From NCBI RefSeq assembly GCF_001645125.1, contig NZ_LXKA01000220.1, forward strand, positions 1 to 64,000: DNA of 64,000 nucleotides. The letters are read 5' to 3'. Numbering within the stretch: position 1 is the first letter of the stretch; the number at the start of each line of letters is the position of its first letter. Made by a program: the position numbers and the translations under genes. Below are positions 17,730 through 25,705 of the stretch, in pieces. This DNA comes from Paraburkholderia ginsengiterrae. GTDB taxonomy: Bacteria; Pseudomonadota; Gammaproteobacteria; Burkholderiales; Burkholderiaceae. The notes beneath the pieces were generated by a model. It did not search any database. It had not been told where the DNA came from and saw only the letters and a list, made by a program, of their open reading frames with translations.

Positions 17730-19211
17730 TCAGCGTGCAAGCACGCGATAGAACAGCGCAGCCAGGCCGGCGCCGATGAACCATGAGAAATTAGCTGTGC
17801 TTTCGAGCGCCGGCGTCATCACGCAGATCACGGCGATCACGGCGGCCGGAAGCAGCGCCGCCACGGCACGGTAGTTGACGCCGTTGCGATACCAGTACGA
17901 ACCGCTGGGCGCGACCGTGTACAGGTCGTCGAGAACGATCTTTTGGCGCTTCACGAGGTAGTAGTCAACGATCAGGACACCATACAAAGGTCCGATGAAG
18001 CTGCCGAGCACGTCCAGCGTGTAGTGAATCACGGCCGGGTTGTTGAACAGATTCCACGGCGTGATGAAGATCGATGCCACGGCGGCGAGCATGCCGCCCG
18101 CGCGCCAGCTGATCAGACGCGGCGCGACGTTCGAGAAGTCGAAAGCCGGCGACACGAAATTGGCCACGATGTTGATGCCGATGGTCGCCACCGTGAAAGT
18201 CAGCGCACCCAGAATCACAGCGGTCGGATAGTCGATATGTCCCACCGTTTCGACCGGGTCCGTGATCAGCTCGCCGAACACCGGCAGCGTAGCCGCGGTC
18301 GTGATCACCGTCACCAGCGAAAAAGCGAGGAAGTTGACCGGCAGACCCCAGAAGTTGCCGCGCTGCACGCTGCGAAAGCTCTTGCCGTAGCGCGAAAAGT
18401 CGCCGAAATTCAGCATCGGCCCCGAGAAATACGACACCACCAGCGAGGTAGCCGTGATCATCACCGGCACGACTTCCATGCCGTGATACTTGACGCCGCC
18501 GAGGTTGATGCCGATGTTGCGCCAACCCGCGCGATACACCATGTAGCCCGCGAGAATGAACATCACCACATAGACGGCCGGACCGGCGAAGTCGATGAAC
18601 TTCTTGATGGTCTCCATGCCGTGCCAGAACACCAGCGCCTGCAGGACCCACAGGAGCATGAATCCGGCCCAGCCGAGCGTCGACAGACCCATGAAGCCAT
18701 GGTGATGAACGTCGGCGTAAGGCAGCAGTTGCGGGACGAATTTCAGCACCACGATCACCAGCGCGCTCGACGCCAGATACGTCTGGATGCCGTACCAGGC
18801 CACCGCGATCAGGCCGCGAATCACAGCGGGAATATTTGCGCCCAGCACGCCGAAAGTGGCGCGGCACGCCACCGGATACGGCACGCCGTTCGCCTGGCTC
18901 GGCTTGGCGATCAGATTGCACAGCAGATTGACGATCGTGATGCCGACCAGCAGCGCCACCAGCACCTGCCAGCTTGTCAGCCCGAGCGCGAACAGACTGC
19001 CCGCGAACACGTAGCCGCCGACGCTGTGCACATCCGACATCCAGAACGCGAAGATGTTGTACGCGCCCCAGGTCTGATGACGCAGCGGTGCGAGGTCTTC
19101 GTTGTAGAGCCGCTCGCTGTAGCCTGCCGGGATCGACGGATCGCTGGGCGCGCTGTCGTCTGCATAAGCGGGGATTGCCGGACTGCTGGGCGCTGCACTG
19201 AACTGAGCCAT
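17730..19211 (-). CDS. NCS1-family nucleobase/allantoin:cation symporter
   Basis: This 493-residue inner-membrane protein has about 12 transmembrane helices. Family landmarks are the N-terminal YSERLYNEDLAPLRHQTWGAYNIFAFWMSDVHSVGGY region and later VAWYGIQTYLASSAL. It resembles the PucI/YbbW allantoin and nucleobase carriers. An AAGGAGG site lies just before the ATG. With the racemase behind it and allantoin genes around it, allantoin is the most likely substrate, though hydantoin or uracil are possible. Confidence 0.9.
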   Translation of the reverse strand: MAQFSAAPSSPAIPAYADDSAPSDPSIPAGYSERLYNEDLAPLRHQTWGAYNIFAFWMSDVHSVGGYVFAGSLFALGLTSWQVLVALLVGITIVNLLCNLIAKPSQANGVPYPVACRATFGVLGANIPAVIRGLIAVAWYGIQTYLASSALVIVVLKFVPQLLPYADVHHHGFMGLSTLGWAGFMLLWVLQALVFWHGMETIKKFIDFAGPAVYVVMFILAGYMVYRAGWRNIGINLGGVKYHGMEVVPVMITATSLVVSYFSGPMLNFGDFSRYGKSFRSVQRGNFWGLPVNFLAFSLVTVITTAATLPVFGELITDPVETVGHIDYPTAVILGALTFTVATIGINIVANFVSPAFDFSNVAPRLISWRAGGMLAAVASIFITPWNLFNNPAVIHYTLDVLGSFIGPLYGVLIVDYYLVKRQKIVLDDLYTVAPSGSYWYRNGVNYRAVAALLPAAVIAVICVMTPALESTANFSWFIGAGLAALFYRVLAR

Positions 19212-19408
19212 GATTCCTCCTTGGGATAGGGACCGTCGATAGCAAAATCGAAGGACGATGCATCGGCTGTGCCAGCCGCGCCCTCCTCGCCCAGGTGAGG
19301 CAAAGGGAGCCGGCGTCGGCTGTCGTGCCGTGCCGCGGATGTCTCCGTACTTGAGGTACTTGTGGTTATCGCACCGCCAGCAGCCGCGAATTCCAGCGAT
19401 GCGTTGTT

Positions 19409-19434
19409 ACTCGAAGCCCGTACTCGAAGCCCGT
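19409..19434. repeat. 13-bp tandem duplication
   Basis: ACTCGAAGCCCGT occurs twice in direct succession (19409-19421 and 19422-19434). Non-coding, upstream of the permease. Confidence 0.8.
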
Positions 19435-19500
19435 CGCCCGGCGGCGGACACGCGTGCGCAAGCCGGCAGCGCTCACGCCGAGCCGCCTTGCAACGCTTGA

Positions 19501-19525
19501 TTCAGTTCAGTTCAGTTCATTTCAG
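19501..19525. repeat. TTCAG pentanucleotide repeat, five units
   Basis: Five consecutive 5-bp units TTCAG, the fourth changed to TTCAT. It lies just past the end of the GntR gene in non-coding DNA. A short microsatellite that could vary in copy number. Confidence 0.8.
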
Positions 19526-19563
19526 TGCGGCGCGCACCGCCAGGGAGCTCGCCGGCCGCCTGC

Positions 19564-20307
19564 CTAACCTGGCGCGGACTTTCTTCTGGGTGCATCCTTC
19601 GGCGCGCCGTTCAGTGCGCCGAACACTTCATGGAGATCCGCCGCGCCAACGGCGGGACGGTCCAGCATTTTCAACTCGACGCTTTGCAGATGGCGCGACA
19701 TCAGGGCCGCAGCCTCTTTGGCATCGCCGGCGTCGAGCGCGGCGAGAATCGCTTCGTGGTCCTCGAACGAGCACGGGCTGCGTCCGAGCGACTCGTACAG
19801 CGCGGAAATCAGCGTGGAGCGCGCCACCAGTCCGTTCAGGCAATCGCACAGCACGGCGTTGCCGGTGAGGCCGGCCAACTCGGTGTGAAACTCGCCCGAC
19901 AGGCGAATCCATGCCGGAAAATCACGTGTTTCGAATGCCTTGCGTTCACGGCCGATCATGCTGCCGATGCTCTTCAAACGCCGCACTCCGTGACCGCCGC
20001 TGCAAATCTTTTCAACAACAGCCAGTTCGATGATGCGGCGCATTTCGAACACCTCATGCACTTCCTGCAGCGACGGACTCGCCACGAACGCACCGCGATT
20101 CGGTTCGAGATCGACGAGGTGGTCGGTCGCCAGTTGCGCCAGCGCTTGCCGGATTGGGCCGCGCTTGACGCCGAATACTTCGCATAACTGTGCTTCTGTC
20201 TGCTTGGCGCCCGGCGCGAGCCGATGTTCGAGGATCGCGGAGCGGATGCGCTCGGCGATCACCTCAGGTTTCGAACTACTCGCGTTGGCGGACTCTGTGT
20301 CGGACAT
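19564..20307 (-). CDS. GntR-family regulator (FCD domain)
   Basis: This 247-residue regulator has an N-terminal winged helix (about residues 15-78, with LCEVFGVKRGPIRQALAQLATDHLV) and a C-terminal FadR-type FCD ligand domain with His/Asp metal-site residues (SGEFHTELAG, DHEAILAAL, SRHLQSVE). It lies next to the allantoin permease unit and probably controls purine or allantoin genes. Two perfect palindromes with a TTGTCAACAA core lie upstream of it, consistent with autoregulation. The ribosome-binding site before ATG 20307 is weak. Confidence 0.92.
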   Translation of the reverse strand: MSDTESANASSSKPEVIAERIRSAILEHRLAPGAKQTEAQLCEVFGVKRGPIRQALAQLATDHLVDLEPNRGAFVASPSLQEVHEVFEMRRIIELAVVEKICSGGHGVRRLKSIGSMIGRERKAFETRDFPAWIRLSGEFHTELAGLTGNAVLCDCLNGLVARSTLISALYESLGRSPCSFEDHEAILAALDAGDAKEAAALMSRHLQSVELKMLDRPAVGAADLHEVFGALNGAPKDAPRRKSAPG

Positions 20308-20347
20308 GATATGTGTCTCGGTATGTAGGTCATCATAGGATGGACAT

Positions 20348-20367
20348 AAAAATTGTCAACAATTTTT
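20348..20367. promoter_or_regulatory. Palindromic operator candidate for the GntR regulator
   Basis: Nine-base arms AAAAATTGT and ACAATTTTT with a 2-bp centre, 41 bp upstream of the GntR start codon. The core TTGTCAACAA fits the T-N-GT-N3-AC-N-A pattern recognised by FadR-type GntR proteins. Autoregulation is inferred. Confidence 0.65.
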
Positions 20368-20490
20368 GCGGCGAATTTCAACAATTTCCATGGAACGGCT
20401 GTACTGGCGGCCAGCCGGGACGGCCTGGATGCGCCGTGCCGCCTCAGTACGAGTTTAATTAGGTTAGGTAGTCGCCGTCTATTGGTGGCG

Positions 20491-20508
20491 GATTTTGTCA
20501 ACAAAATC
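20491..20508. promoter_or_regulatory. Second palindromic operator candidate, same core
   Basis: Perfect palindrome GATTTTGTCAACAAAATC. It shares the TTTGTCAACAAA-like core with the site at 20348-20367, 143 bp away, so the two may be bridged by one regulator. Confidence 0.6.
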
Positions 20509-20582
20509 TATGGACCTTCACCGCGCGCTCTGCTGGAAGTAGGCTCGGAAAAATATGCCGTTAGTTGCGTTCTAGTGCGAAG

Positions 20583-20601
20583 AAAAACGGGCATGCGCCC
20601 G
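20583..20601 (-). terminator. Terminator after the LD-carboxypeptidase gene
   Basis: Stem CGGGC (20588-20592) with GCCCG (20597-20601) and a 4-nt loop, followed on the minus strand by five T. Short but GC-rich, about 20 bp past the stop. Confidence 0.65.
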
Positions 20602-20619
20602 CTTCCCTGTCCCGTGGCT

Positions 20620-21546
20620 TCAGGCCAGATGTGGATAGCCCGACAAGCTCAGTTTGAAGCCGTGCGCGTCGGCGATAAGGTGCGCATCCGCGCCCACCGG
20701 CAGGGTCAGCATGTTGCGAACATGCCCGAATTGCAGCCCCGTGACGATCGGAATGCCAATCACCGACCTCACCTGCTCGATCATTGCGTGCAGGTCATAG
20801 CCGTTGTCGTATTCGTAGTACTTGGCACCGGAGAAGTCGCCCAGCACGAGCGCCTGTTGCTGCGCGAGGATGCCGGACAGGTGCAGTTGATAAATCATCC
20901 GTTCGACGCGGAACGGCTGCTCATTGACGTCCTCGATAAACAGGATGCCGCCCTCCACCGGCGGCATGTAAGGCGTGCCGATCAGCGACGCCAGCACGGC
21001 AAGATTGCCGCCCCACAGCATGCCCGAGACGTCCACCGCTTGCGCCTGCGGCACGGTACTCGTGACGCTCATGGTCGGCTTCGTCACTGCCGACCAGAAA
21101 TGCTGCATGGTGAATTCGCTGAGCTCTTCCGCGCCGAAGTCGCTCATCAGCATGGGACCGCCGAAGGTTTTCACGCCGGCGCGCGCCAACAATGCGAGCT
21201 GGATCGCGGTGAAGTCGCTGTGTCCGACGAGCACAACCGGCTGGCCGGCGAGCCGCCGTTGCAGGCCTTCATAGTCGAGCCCGTGCAGAATGCGCGCCGC
21301 GCCGTAGCCCCCGCGCACGGTCAGCACGATGTCCGGCAACGGGCGCGACGGATCGGCAAGCCGGTTCAGATCCGCTGCACGTTCGCCGTCGGTGCCGGCA
21401 AAGCGCTGATAGCGGCGCTTCGCCGCCTCGACACCCTCGACGCGATGCCCCTGCGCATGGAAGCGCTGCAATGCACGATGCAGGACCTCCGGGTCATGCG
21501 GGTAGCCGGACGGCGCAATCAATTCGATAGTGCGATGGACGGTCAT
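20620..21546 (-). CDS. ldcA: LD-carboxypeptidase (muramoyltetrapeptide carboxypeptidase, S66)
   Basis: This 308-residue enzyme removes the terminal D-Ala from murein tetrapeptides during cell-wall recycling, in the cytoplasm. Motifs of family S66 are the start ELIAPSGYPHDP, the RGGYGAARIL loop near residue 85, and the nucleophile Ser in GHSDFTAIQLA near residue 115. The Glu/His partners are expected in the C-terminal half (GGNLAVLASLIGTP and LQFGHV). The ATG at 21546 is chosen because the open frame upstream is low-complexity and overlaps tadA. Confidence 0.93.
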   Translation of the reverse strand: MTVHRTIELIAPSGYPHDPEVLHRALQRFHAQGHRVEGVEAAKRRYQRFAGTDGERAADLNRLADPSRPLPDIVLTVRGGYGAARILHGLDYEGLQRRLAGQPVVLVGHSDFTAIQLALLARAGVKTFGGPMLMSDFGAEELSEFTMQHFWSAVTKPTMSVTSTVPQAQAVDVSGMLWGGNLAVLASLIGTPYMPPVEGGILFIEDVNEQPFRVERMIYQLHLSGILAQQQALVLGDFSGAKYYEYDNGYDLHAMIEQVRSVIGIPIVTGLQFGHVRNMLTLPVGADAHLIADAHGFKLSLSGYPHLA

Positions 21547-21574
21547 TTGACGAGACCTGCTGGATGTTGTTGTT

Positions 21575-22171
21575 TTAGAGCGGCTTGGCCTGGTCCGGTT
21601 CGCCACCCTCGCCACCTTCGCCGGCATGCGCCGCGGCACGTGCCTCGCGGCCGGCGCGCCGCCGCTCGGCGAAAAACGATTTGAGCGCCGCGCCGCATTC
21701 GTCTTCAAGCACGCCGCCGATCACGGTAGTGTGATGGTTCAACTGCGGATTCGCAAAGGCGTCGACCACACTGCCGCACGCCCCGGTCTTCGGATCACGC
21801 GCCCCGAACACCACGCGGGCGATGCGCGCGTGCATGATTGCGCCGGCGCACATCAGGCAAGGCTCGAGCGTCACGTAAAGTTCGCAGCCCGGCAGCCGGT
21901 AATTTTCGACCGATTGCGCGGCAGCGCGCAGTGCGGCCATTTCCGCATGTGCCGAGGGATCGTGGCCGCCGATCGGGTGATTGAAACCCTTGGCGATGAC
22001 CTCGTCGCCGCGCACGAGTACCGCGCCGACCGGCACTTCGCCGGCCGCGCGGGCCTCTTCGGCGGCGGCTTGCGCCAGCGTCATGAAGTAGCGGTCGCGC
22101 TCGGAAACAGGGGGGGACGCGGGTAGGTCGGCCGGATTCGGCTGGGCGGCATGGACGAGCGGTTCGCTCAC
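21575..22171 (-). CDS. tadA: tRNA-specific adenosine deaminase
   Basis: This 198-residue zinc enzyme makes inosine at the wobble base of tRNA-Arg(ACG). The deaminase motifs are complete: HAE at residues 75-77 (zinc His and catalytic Glu) and PCLMC at 104-108 (zinc cysteines). It is longer than Escherichia coli TadA because of extra residues at both ends; the C-terminal tail is rich in Arg, Ala, Gly and Glu. The start is GTG at 22171, overlapping the stop of the DUF1992 gene (GTGA). A later ATG (MTLAQAAAEEA) would also leave the catalytic domain intact. Confidence 0.94.
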   Translation of the reverse strand: MSEPLVHAAQPNPADLPASPPVSERDRYFMTLAQAAAEEARAAGEVPVGAVLVRGDEVIAKGFNHPIGGHDPSAHAEMAALRAAAQSVENYRLPGCELYVTLEPCLMCAGAIMHARIARVVFGARDPKTGACGSVVDAFANPQLNHHTTVIGGVLEDECGAALKSFFAERRRAGREARAAAHAGEGGEGGEPDQAKPL

Positions 22172-22569
22172 TGCGAACTCACGTCGGCCGTATTGAGATT
22201 GCCGGCACGTTCGGACAGCCGCTCGGCGATTCGCCGGCAGTATTCGCGCGGCAGAACCAGCGGGCCGCCCCGCAGCGATTCAAGTGCCATATCGAGCGCC
22301 AGCATGCGCGCCTTGAGACGGCAAAGCGCAGCCCGGTCGCTCGCGGCATTCCATTCCAATTGCAGGTCACGCAACGCGCGCAACTGCTCAGCCGCGGGCG
22401 GCACGAAGCCCGCGCTCTTCAAAATCCGGTTGGCGACGCACACTTCCTCGGGGACCTGTGTGTCGTCGCCCAAGGACGGCGGCGCACCCGCGCCATGTAA
22501 CTCGTCGAACTCATCGCGCGCGGCGGCGGCGGCAATTCGCTGTTCGACCAATGCATCAAGCAATTTCAT
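22168..22569 (-). CDS. DUF1992 (DnaJ-subfamily-C member 28 conserved domain) protein
   Basis: This 133-residue protein has the conserved N-terminal signature: MKLLDALVEQRIAAAAARDEFDELHGAG, then VPEEVCVANRILKSAGFVPP. Function of the family is unknown in bacteria; it is widespread and often sits near housekeeping genes. The frame is open upstream, but the family start is at MKLLDALVEQ (22569). It overlaps tadA by four bases, so the two are translated together. Confidence 0.85.
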   Translation of the reverse strand: MKLLDALVEQRIAAAAARDEFDELHGAGAPPSLGDDTQVPEEVCVANRILKSAGFVPPAAEQLRALRDLQLEWNAASDRAALCRLKARMLALDMALESLRGGPLVLPREYCRRIAERLSERAGNLNTADVSSQ

Positions 22570-22706
22570 CTGCAATCCACTACGTTGCGGCCCAAGCATT
22601 CTATCAGGGAGCGCACGAGCGTTTCGTTTCTCCAACCGACGAACACCCCTAAGCTTTCGGATAATGCGCATACGGGCGCGCACATGGCCGTAGACCAGGC
22701 TGCGCG

Positions 22707-23309
22707 CTATGACCCGGCGCCCGACAGCGGCCAGCGAGCCAGCGCGATGTGCCGGGTACGCCCGAGCAAACTGTGCATCAAGGCAAACTCACGGACGTTC
22801 CAGCACAGGGATTCCGCAGGGCGCGCGGCGGTCCACGGCATGCCATACGCCAGTGTGACATGCGGCGTAAAGGGCACGGCGGCGTTCGAACGATCGCCGA
22901 AACCCGCGTTCTGCAACGCGCCTTCCAGCGCGTCGTGGAGCGCGCACAGGCCCGCGACGCCATCGCCCCCGCTCAAGACCAGCGGCCCCGGTCGCCGTTT
23001 CGTGGCAAAGCTGACTACCGTGTCGAATTCGACGCTAAACGGGTCCATTGCGATCGATGCTGCCGCCTGCATTGCGGCATCGACTCGCGGCCCCGGCAAA
23101 CCGCCCGCGAAATTGCCCAGGTGCAGCAGCGTGATGTGCAGACGGCCGGCCACGAGCGGCTTGCTCCGCGCACGTGTCTCTGCGCAAAGCTGTTGCGCGA
23201 GCTTTGCGATGCTTGCCGCCGTATTGCTGTCAGGGAAGACGGCGAAGAAGAGGCCGTCTGTCGGTGTTGGCGGCGCCTCGAGTCCGGGCAGCCAGAGTTG
23301 TTCAGGCAT
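22707..23309 (-). CDS. thpR: RNA 2',3'-cyclic phosphodiesterase (2'-5' RNA ligase family)
   Basis: This 200-residue protein is of the 2H phosphoesterase superfamily, with both catalytic HxT motifs present (HIT at residues 58-60 and HVT at 150-152). Family members open 2',3'-cyclic phosphates and can join tRNA halves through 2'-5' bonds in vitro. A near-perfect LexA box lies 78 bp upstream of the start, suggesting DNA-damage control. The gene is 137 bp from the DUF1992/tadA pair and may have its own promoter. Confidence 0.92.
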   Translation of the reverse strand: MPEQLWLPGLEAPPTPTDGLFFAVFPDSNTAASIAKLAQQLCAETRARSKPLVAGRLHITLLHLGNFAGGLPGPRVDAAMQAAASIAMDPFSVEFDTVVSFATKRRPGPLVLSGGDGVAGLCALHDALEGALQNAGFGDRSNAAVPFTPHVTLAYGMPWTAARPAESLCWNVREFALMHSLLGRTRHIALARWPLSGAGS

Positions 23310-23796
23310 CTTGCGCCTGACCGGGTAGAGCCGGCATGGGGTGACATCTCCATTCGTCGTTCAGGTTGAGCCGTGCGGCCTGAGTACTGTACATTCATAC
23401 AGCACCAGCAGCAATAGTCAGGCATGTAACGCCGAACGGGAAAGGGTCACGATTCGTGGTGACGCGGGTCGGTCGCTTTCGTCAAACAAGCGGATTTTCC
23501 GCAAAAAATCGATTCGGAATACAAATTAATTTTGATTTGATTTTTCGCCCCGAAAAAATAAGCCCGGAGCAATGCGGCTCGCCCGAAGTTCATAGAAGTA
23601 ACGGCAGCGACACAGCGATGTTGTACAGTTTCCCTAAGGGGACTGAGCGGTATAACATCTGTGGACGTTGAGCGGCCTTGCGTTCATCTGCGCCCTCTCC
23701 TTGCAGTCAGACCCGGTCTGCTCAGAAGACAGCGGCCGGCGCGACAGACAATCCGCTGTTGTTGGAACCCGTCATAGCTCATCACCATTCGATCCG
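23310..23796. other. Divergent regulatory region between thpR and the encapsulin operon
   Basis: No gene is seen in these 487 bp. Besides the LexA box there is a markedly AT-rich segment (23505-23570) that breaks with the surrounding composition and is a good place for the encapsulin operon promoter. Confidence 0.55.
23387..23402. promoter_or_regulatory. LexA (SOS) box
   Basis: CTGTACATTCATACAG is an exact CTGT-N8-ACAG site, with TA before and CA after, close to the classical consensus. It is 78 bp from the thpR start codon and about 395 bp from the Dyp peroxidase start on the other side. thpR is the likelier target. Confidence 0.75.
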
Positions 23797-24855
23797 ATGC
23801 CAAAAGACACTCCAGAATCGCAGTCCGTTTGTAATACCGTCACGCGTAGCGCGATTTTCATCGTAGCGACCCTGGTGGACGGCGAGAACAACGCCGACAC
23901 GGTGCGCGCATGGTGCGCCGATATAGCCGCCCTCGTACGTTCGGTCGGCAAGCGCGTCCCCTCCGGCAATCTGTCGTGCGTGTGCGGCTTCGGCTCCAAG
24001 GCCTGGGATACGCTGTTCGGCGCGCCGCGTCCGGCGGGCCTGCACCCGTTCCGCGAAGTCGGCGAGGGAGAACGCCGCGCCGTGGGGACGCCGGGCGATA
24101 TCCTGCTGCATATCCGCGCGGACCAGATGGATCTCTGCTTCGACCTCGCCACGCAACTGGTAGGACGGCTCGGCGAAGCGATCGCCGTAGTGGATGAAGT
24201 GCACGGCTTTCGCTACTTCGATATGCGCAGCATGGTGGGTTTCGTCGACGGGACCGAGAATCCGGAAGGCCGCGAGGCCGCCGATTTCACCCTGATCGGC
24301 GACGAAGATCCGGAGTTCACCGGCGGCAGCTATGTCCTCGTGCAGAAGTATCTGCACGACATGGCCGGCTGGAATGCGCTTTCAGTCGAGACCCAGGAGC
24401 GCATTATCGGCCGTACCAAACTCTCCGACATCGAGCTGGATGAAGCGGTCAAACCGTCGTCATCGCACAGTTCGCTGACCACGCTCGTGGAAAACGGCGA
24501 GGAAGTGAAAATCCTCCGCGACAACAAGCCGTTTGGCCGCCCCGGCATGGGCGAGTTCGGCACTTACTTTATCGGCTACGCGCGCTCGCCTCGTCCGATC
24601 GAACAAATGCTGGAAAACATGTTCGTCGGGCGGCCGCCGGGCAATTACGACCGGCTGCTCGACTACAGCCGCGCGGTCACGGGCGGCCTCTTTTTCCTCC
24701 CGTCGGCCACCTTGCTCGAGGCGCTCGCGGAACGCGCCCCCCAGAGCAACGCGGCCTGCGCCGGCCAGCAGCCCGTTGCGCCCTCGCCTGCCGAACCACG
24801 CCACGACGGTTCACTGAATATCGGCTCTCTCAAAGGAACTTCGCAATATGAATAA
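23797..24855 (+). CDS. Dyp-type haem peroxidase, encapsulin cargo
   Basis: This 352-residue peroxidase is of the P class (YfeX/DypB type). Catalytic residues are all visible: distal Asp D151 in GFVDGTENP, proximal haem His H224 in PSSSHSSL, and distal Arg R241 in LRDNKPFG. After the catalytic domain there is an Ala/Pro-rich linker (about residues 311-336). A C-terminal targeting peptide follows (DGSLNIGSLKG, residues 337-347), the type that docks cargo inside encapsulin shells. It overlaps the shell gene by 8 bp. The ATG at 23797 is chosen by family N-terminus; the ribosome-binding site is weak and the frame is open upstream. Confidence 0.93.
   Translation: MPKDTPESQSVCNTVTRSAIFIVATLVDGENNADTVRAWCADIAALVRSVGKRVPSGNLSCVCGFGSKAWDTLFGAPRPAGLHPFREVGEGERRAVGTPGDILLHIRADQMDLCFDLATQLVGRLGEAIAVVDEVHGFRYFDMRSMVGFVDGTENPEGREAADFTLIGDEDPEFTGGSYVLVQKYLHDMAGWNALSVETQERIIGRTKLSDIELDEAVKPSSSHSSLTTLVENGEEVKILRDNKPFGRPGMGEFGTYFIGYARSPRPIEQMLENMFVGRPPGNYDRLLDYSRAVTGGLFFLPSATLLEALAERAPQSNAACAGQQPVAPSPAEPRHDGSLNIGSLKGTSQYE
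24832..24837 (+). promoter_or_regulatory. Ribosome-binding site of the shell gene inside the cargo-peptide codons
   Basis: AAAGGA is both the Lys346-Gly347 codons of the peroxidase targeting peptide and, 10 bases before ATG 24848, the only plausible Shine-Dalgarno site for the shell gene. The two genes therefore appear translationally coupled. Confidence 0.65.
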
Positions 24856-25651
24856 TCTGCATCGCGAGCTTGCTCCCATCTCCAGCGCCGCCTGGTCGCA
24901 GATCGAAGAGGAAGTCGCGCGCACCTTCAAGCGCTGTGTCGCGGGCCGTCGCGTGGTCGACGTCAAGGGCCCTGGCGGCACGGAACTGTCTGGCGTTGGC
25001 ACGGGTCATCAGATCGCCGTCACCGCGCCGCAAGCCGGTGTCGTGGCCAAACTGTCCGAGGTGAAGGCGCTGGTGCAACTGACCGTGCCATTCGAACTGC
25101 AACGCGAGGCAATCGACAGTGTCGCGCGCGGCGCGAAAGACGCCGACTGGCAGCCCGCGAAAGATGCCGCGAAGGAACTCGCCTATGTGGAAGATCGCGC
25201 GATTTTCGACGGCTATCAGGCGGCGGGCATCGGCGGGATTCGCGAAGGTTCGTCGAATCCGCCCCTCGCGTTGCCCGCCAACGTCAGCGACTATCCGGCC
25301 GCAATCAGCGGCGCGCTCGAACAGTTGCGGCTCGCCGGCGTCGACGGCCCCTACTCCGTGCTGCTCGGCGCCGACGCGTTCACCGCCCTCGGCGAAGCGA
25401 GCCATCAGGGGTATCCGGTCATCGAGCACATCAAGCGGATCGTGAACGGCGACATCGTCTGGGCGCCCGCGCTCACCGGCGGCTGTGTGCTGTCCACGCG
25501 CGGCGGCGACTTCGAACTGCACCTGGGCGATGACCTGTCGATCGGCTACACGAGCCATACCGACACAGTCGTGCGACTCTATCTGCGCGAGACGCTGACA
25601 TTCCTGATGCTGACGAGCGAGGCATCGGTTTCGGTGACGGAAGCGGAATAG
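24848..25651 (+). CDS. Family 1 encapsulin shell protein (linocin M18 family)
   Basis: This 267-residue protein has the HK97-like fold of encapsulins, which self-assemble into icosahedral protein nanocompartments. The N-terminus (MNNLHRELAPISSAAWSQIEEEVARTFKRCVAGRRVVDVKGPGG) and the middle GYPVIEHIKRIV and GGDFELHLGDDLSIGYTSH segments are typical of the Linocin_M18 family. It follows the Dyp peroxidase with an 8-bp overlap, the classical cargo-then-shell order. Expected role: enclosing the peroxidase, probably for oxidative-stress defence; the physiological substrate is unknown. Confidence 0.95.
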   Translation: MNNLHRELAPISSAAWSQIEEEVARTFKRCVAGRRVVDVKGPGGTELSGVGTGHQIAVTAPQAGVVAKLSEVKALVQLTVPFELQREAIDSVARGAKDADWQPAKDAAKELAYVEDRAIFDGYQAAGIGGIREGSSNPPLALPANVSDYPAAISGALEQLRLAGVDGPYSVLLGADAFTALGEASHQGYPVIEHIKRIVNGDIVWAPALTGGCVLSTRGGDFELHLGDDLSIGYTSHTDTVVRLYLRETLTFLMLTSEASVSVTEAE

Positions 25652-25705
25652 ACTGCCGGGCGTCTCGATAATGGCCGGTCATGAATTGAATCCACCAGGC
25701 GGCGT

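Larger units (their letters stand above)
19212..19563. other. Intergenic region with tandem repeats
   Basis: No gene is convincing in these 352 bp between the permease start and the GntR stop. They contain two small tandem arrays, listed separately, and a GTACTTG pair near 19348-19363. The promoter of the permease-racemase unit must lie in the first 200 bp. Confidence 0.5.
20308..20619. other. Gene-free region upstream of the GntR regulator
   Basis: These 312 bp hold the two palindromes described separately and the terminator of the LD-carboxypeptidase gene, but no gene. Confidence 0.6.

Noticed and set aside
19501-19525. CRISPR-like array
   Set aside because: Five-base units without spacers; a simple tandem repeat. 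No CRISPR array was seen elsewhere.
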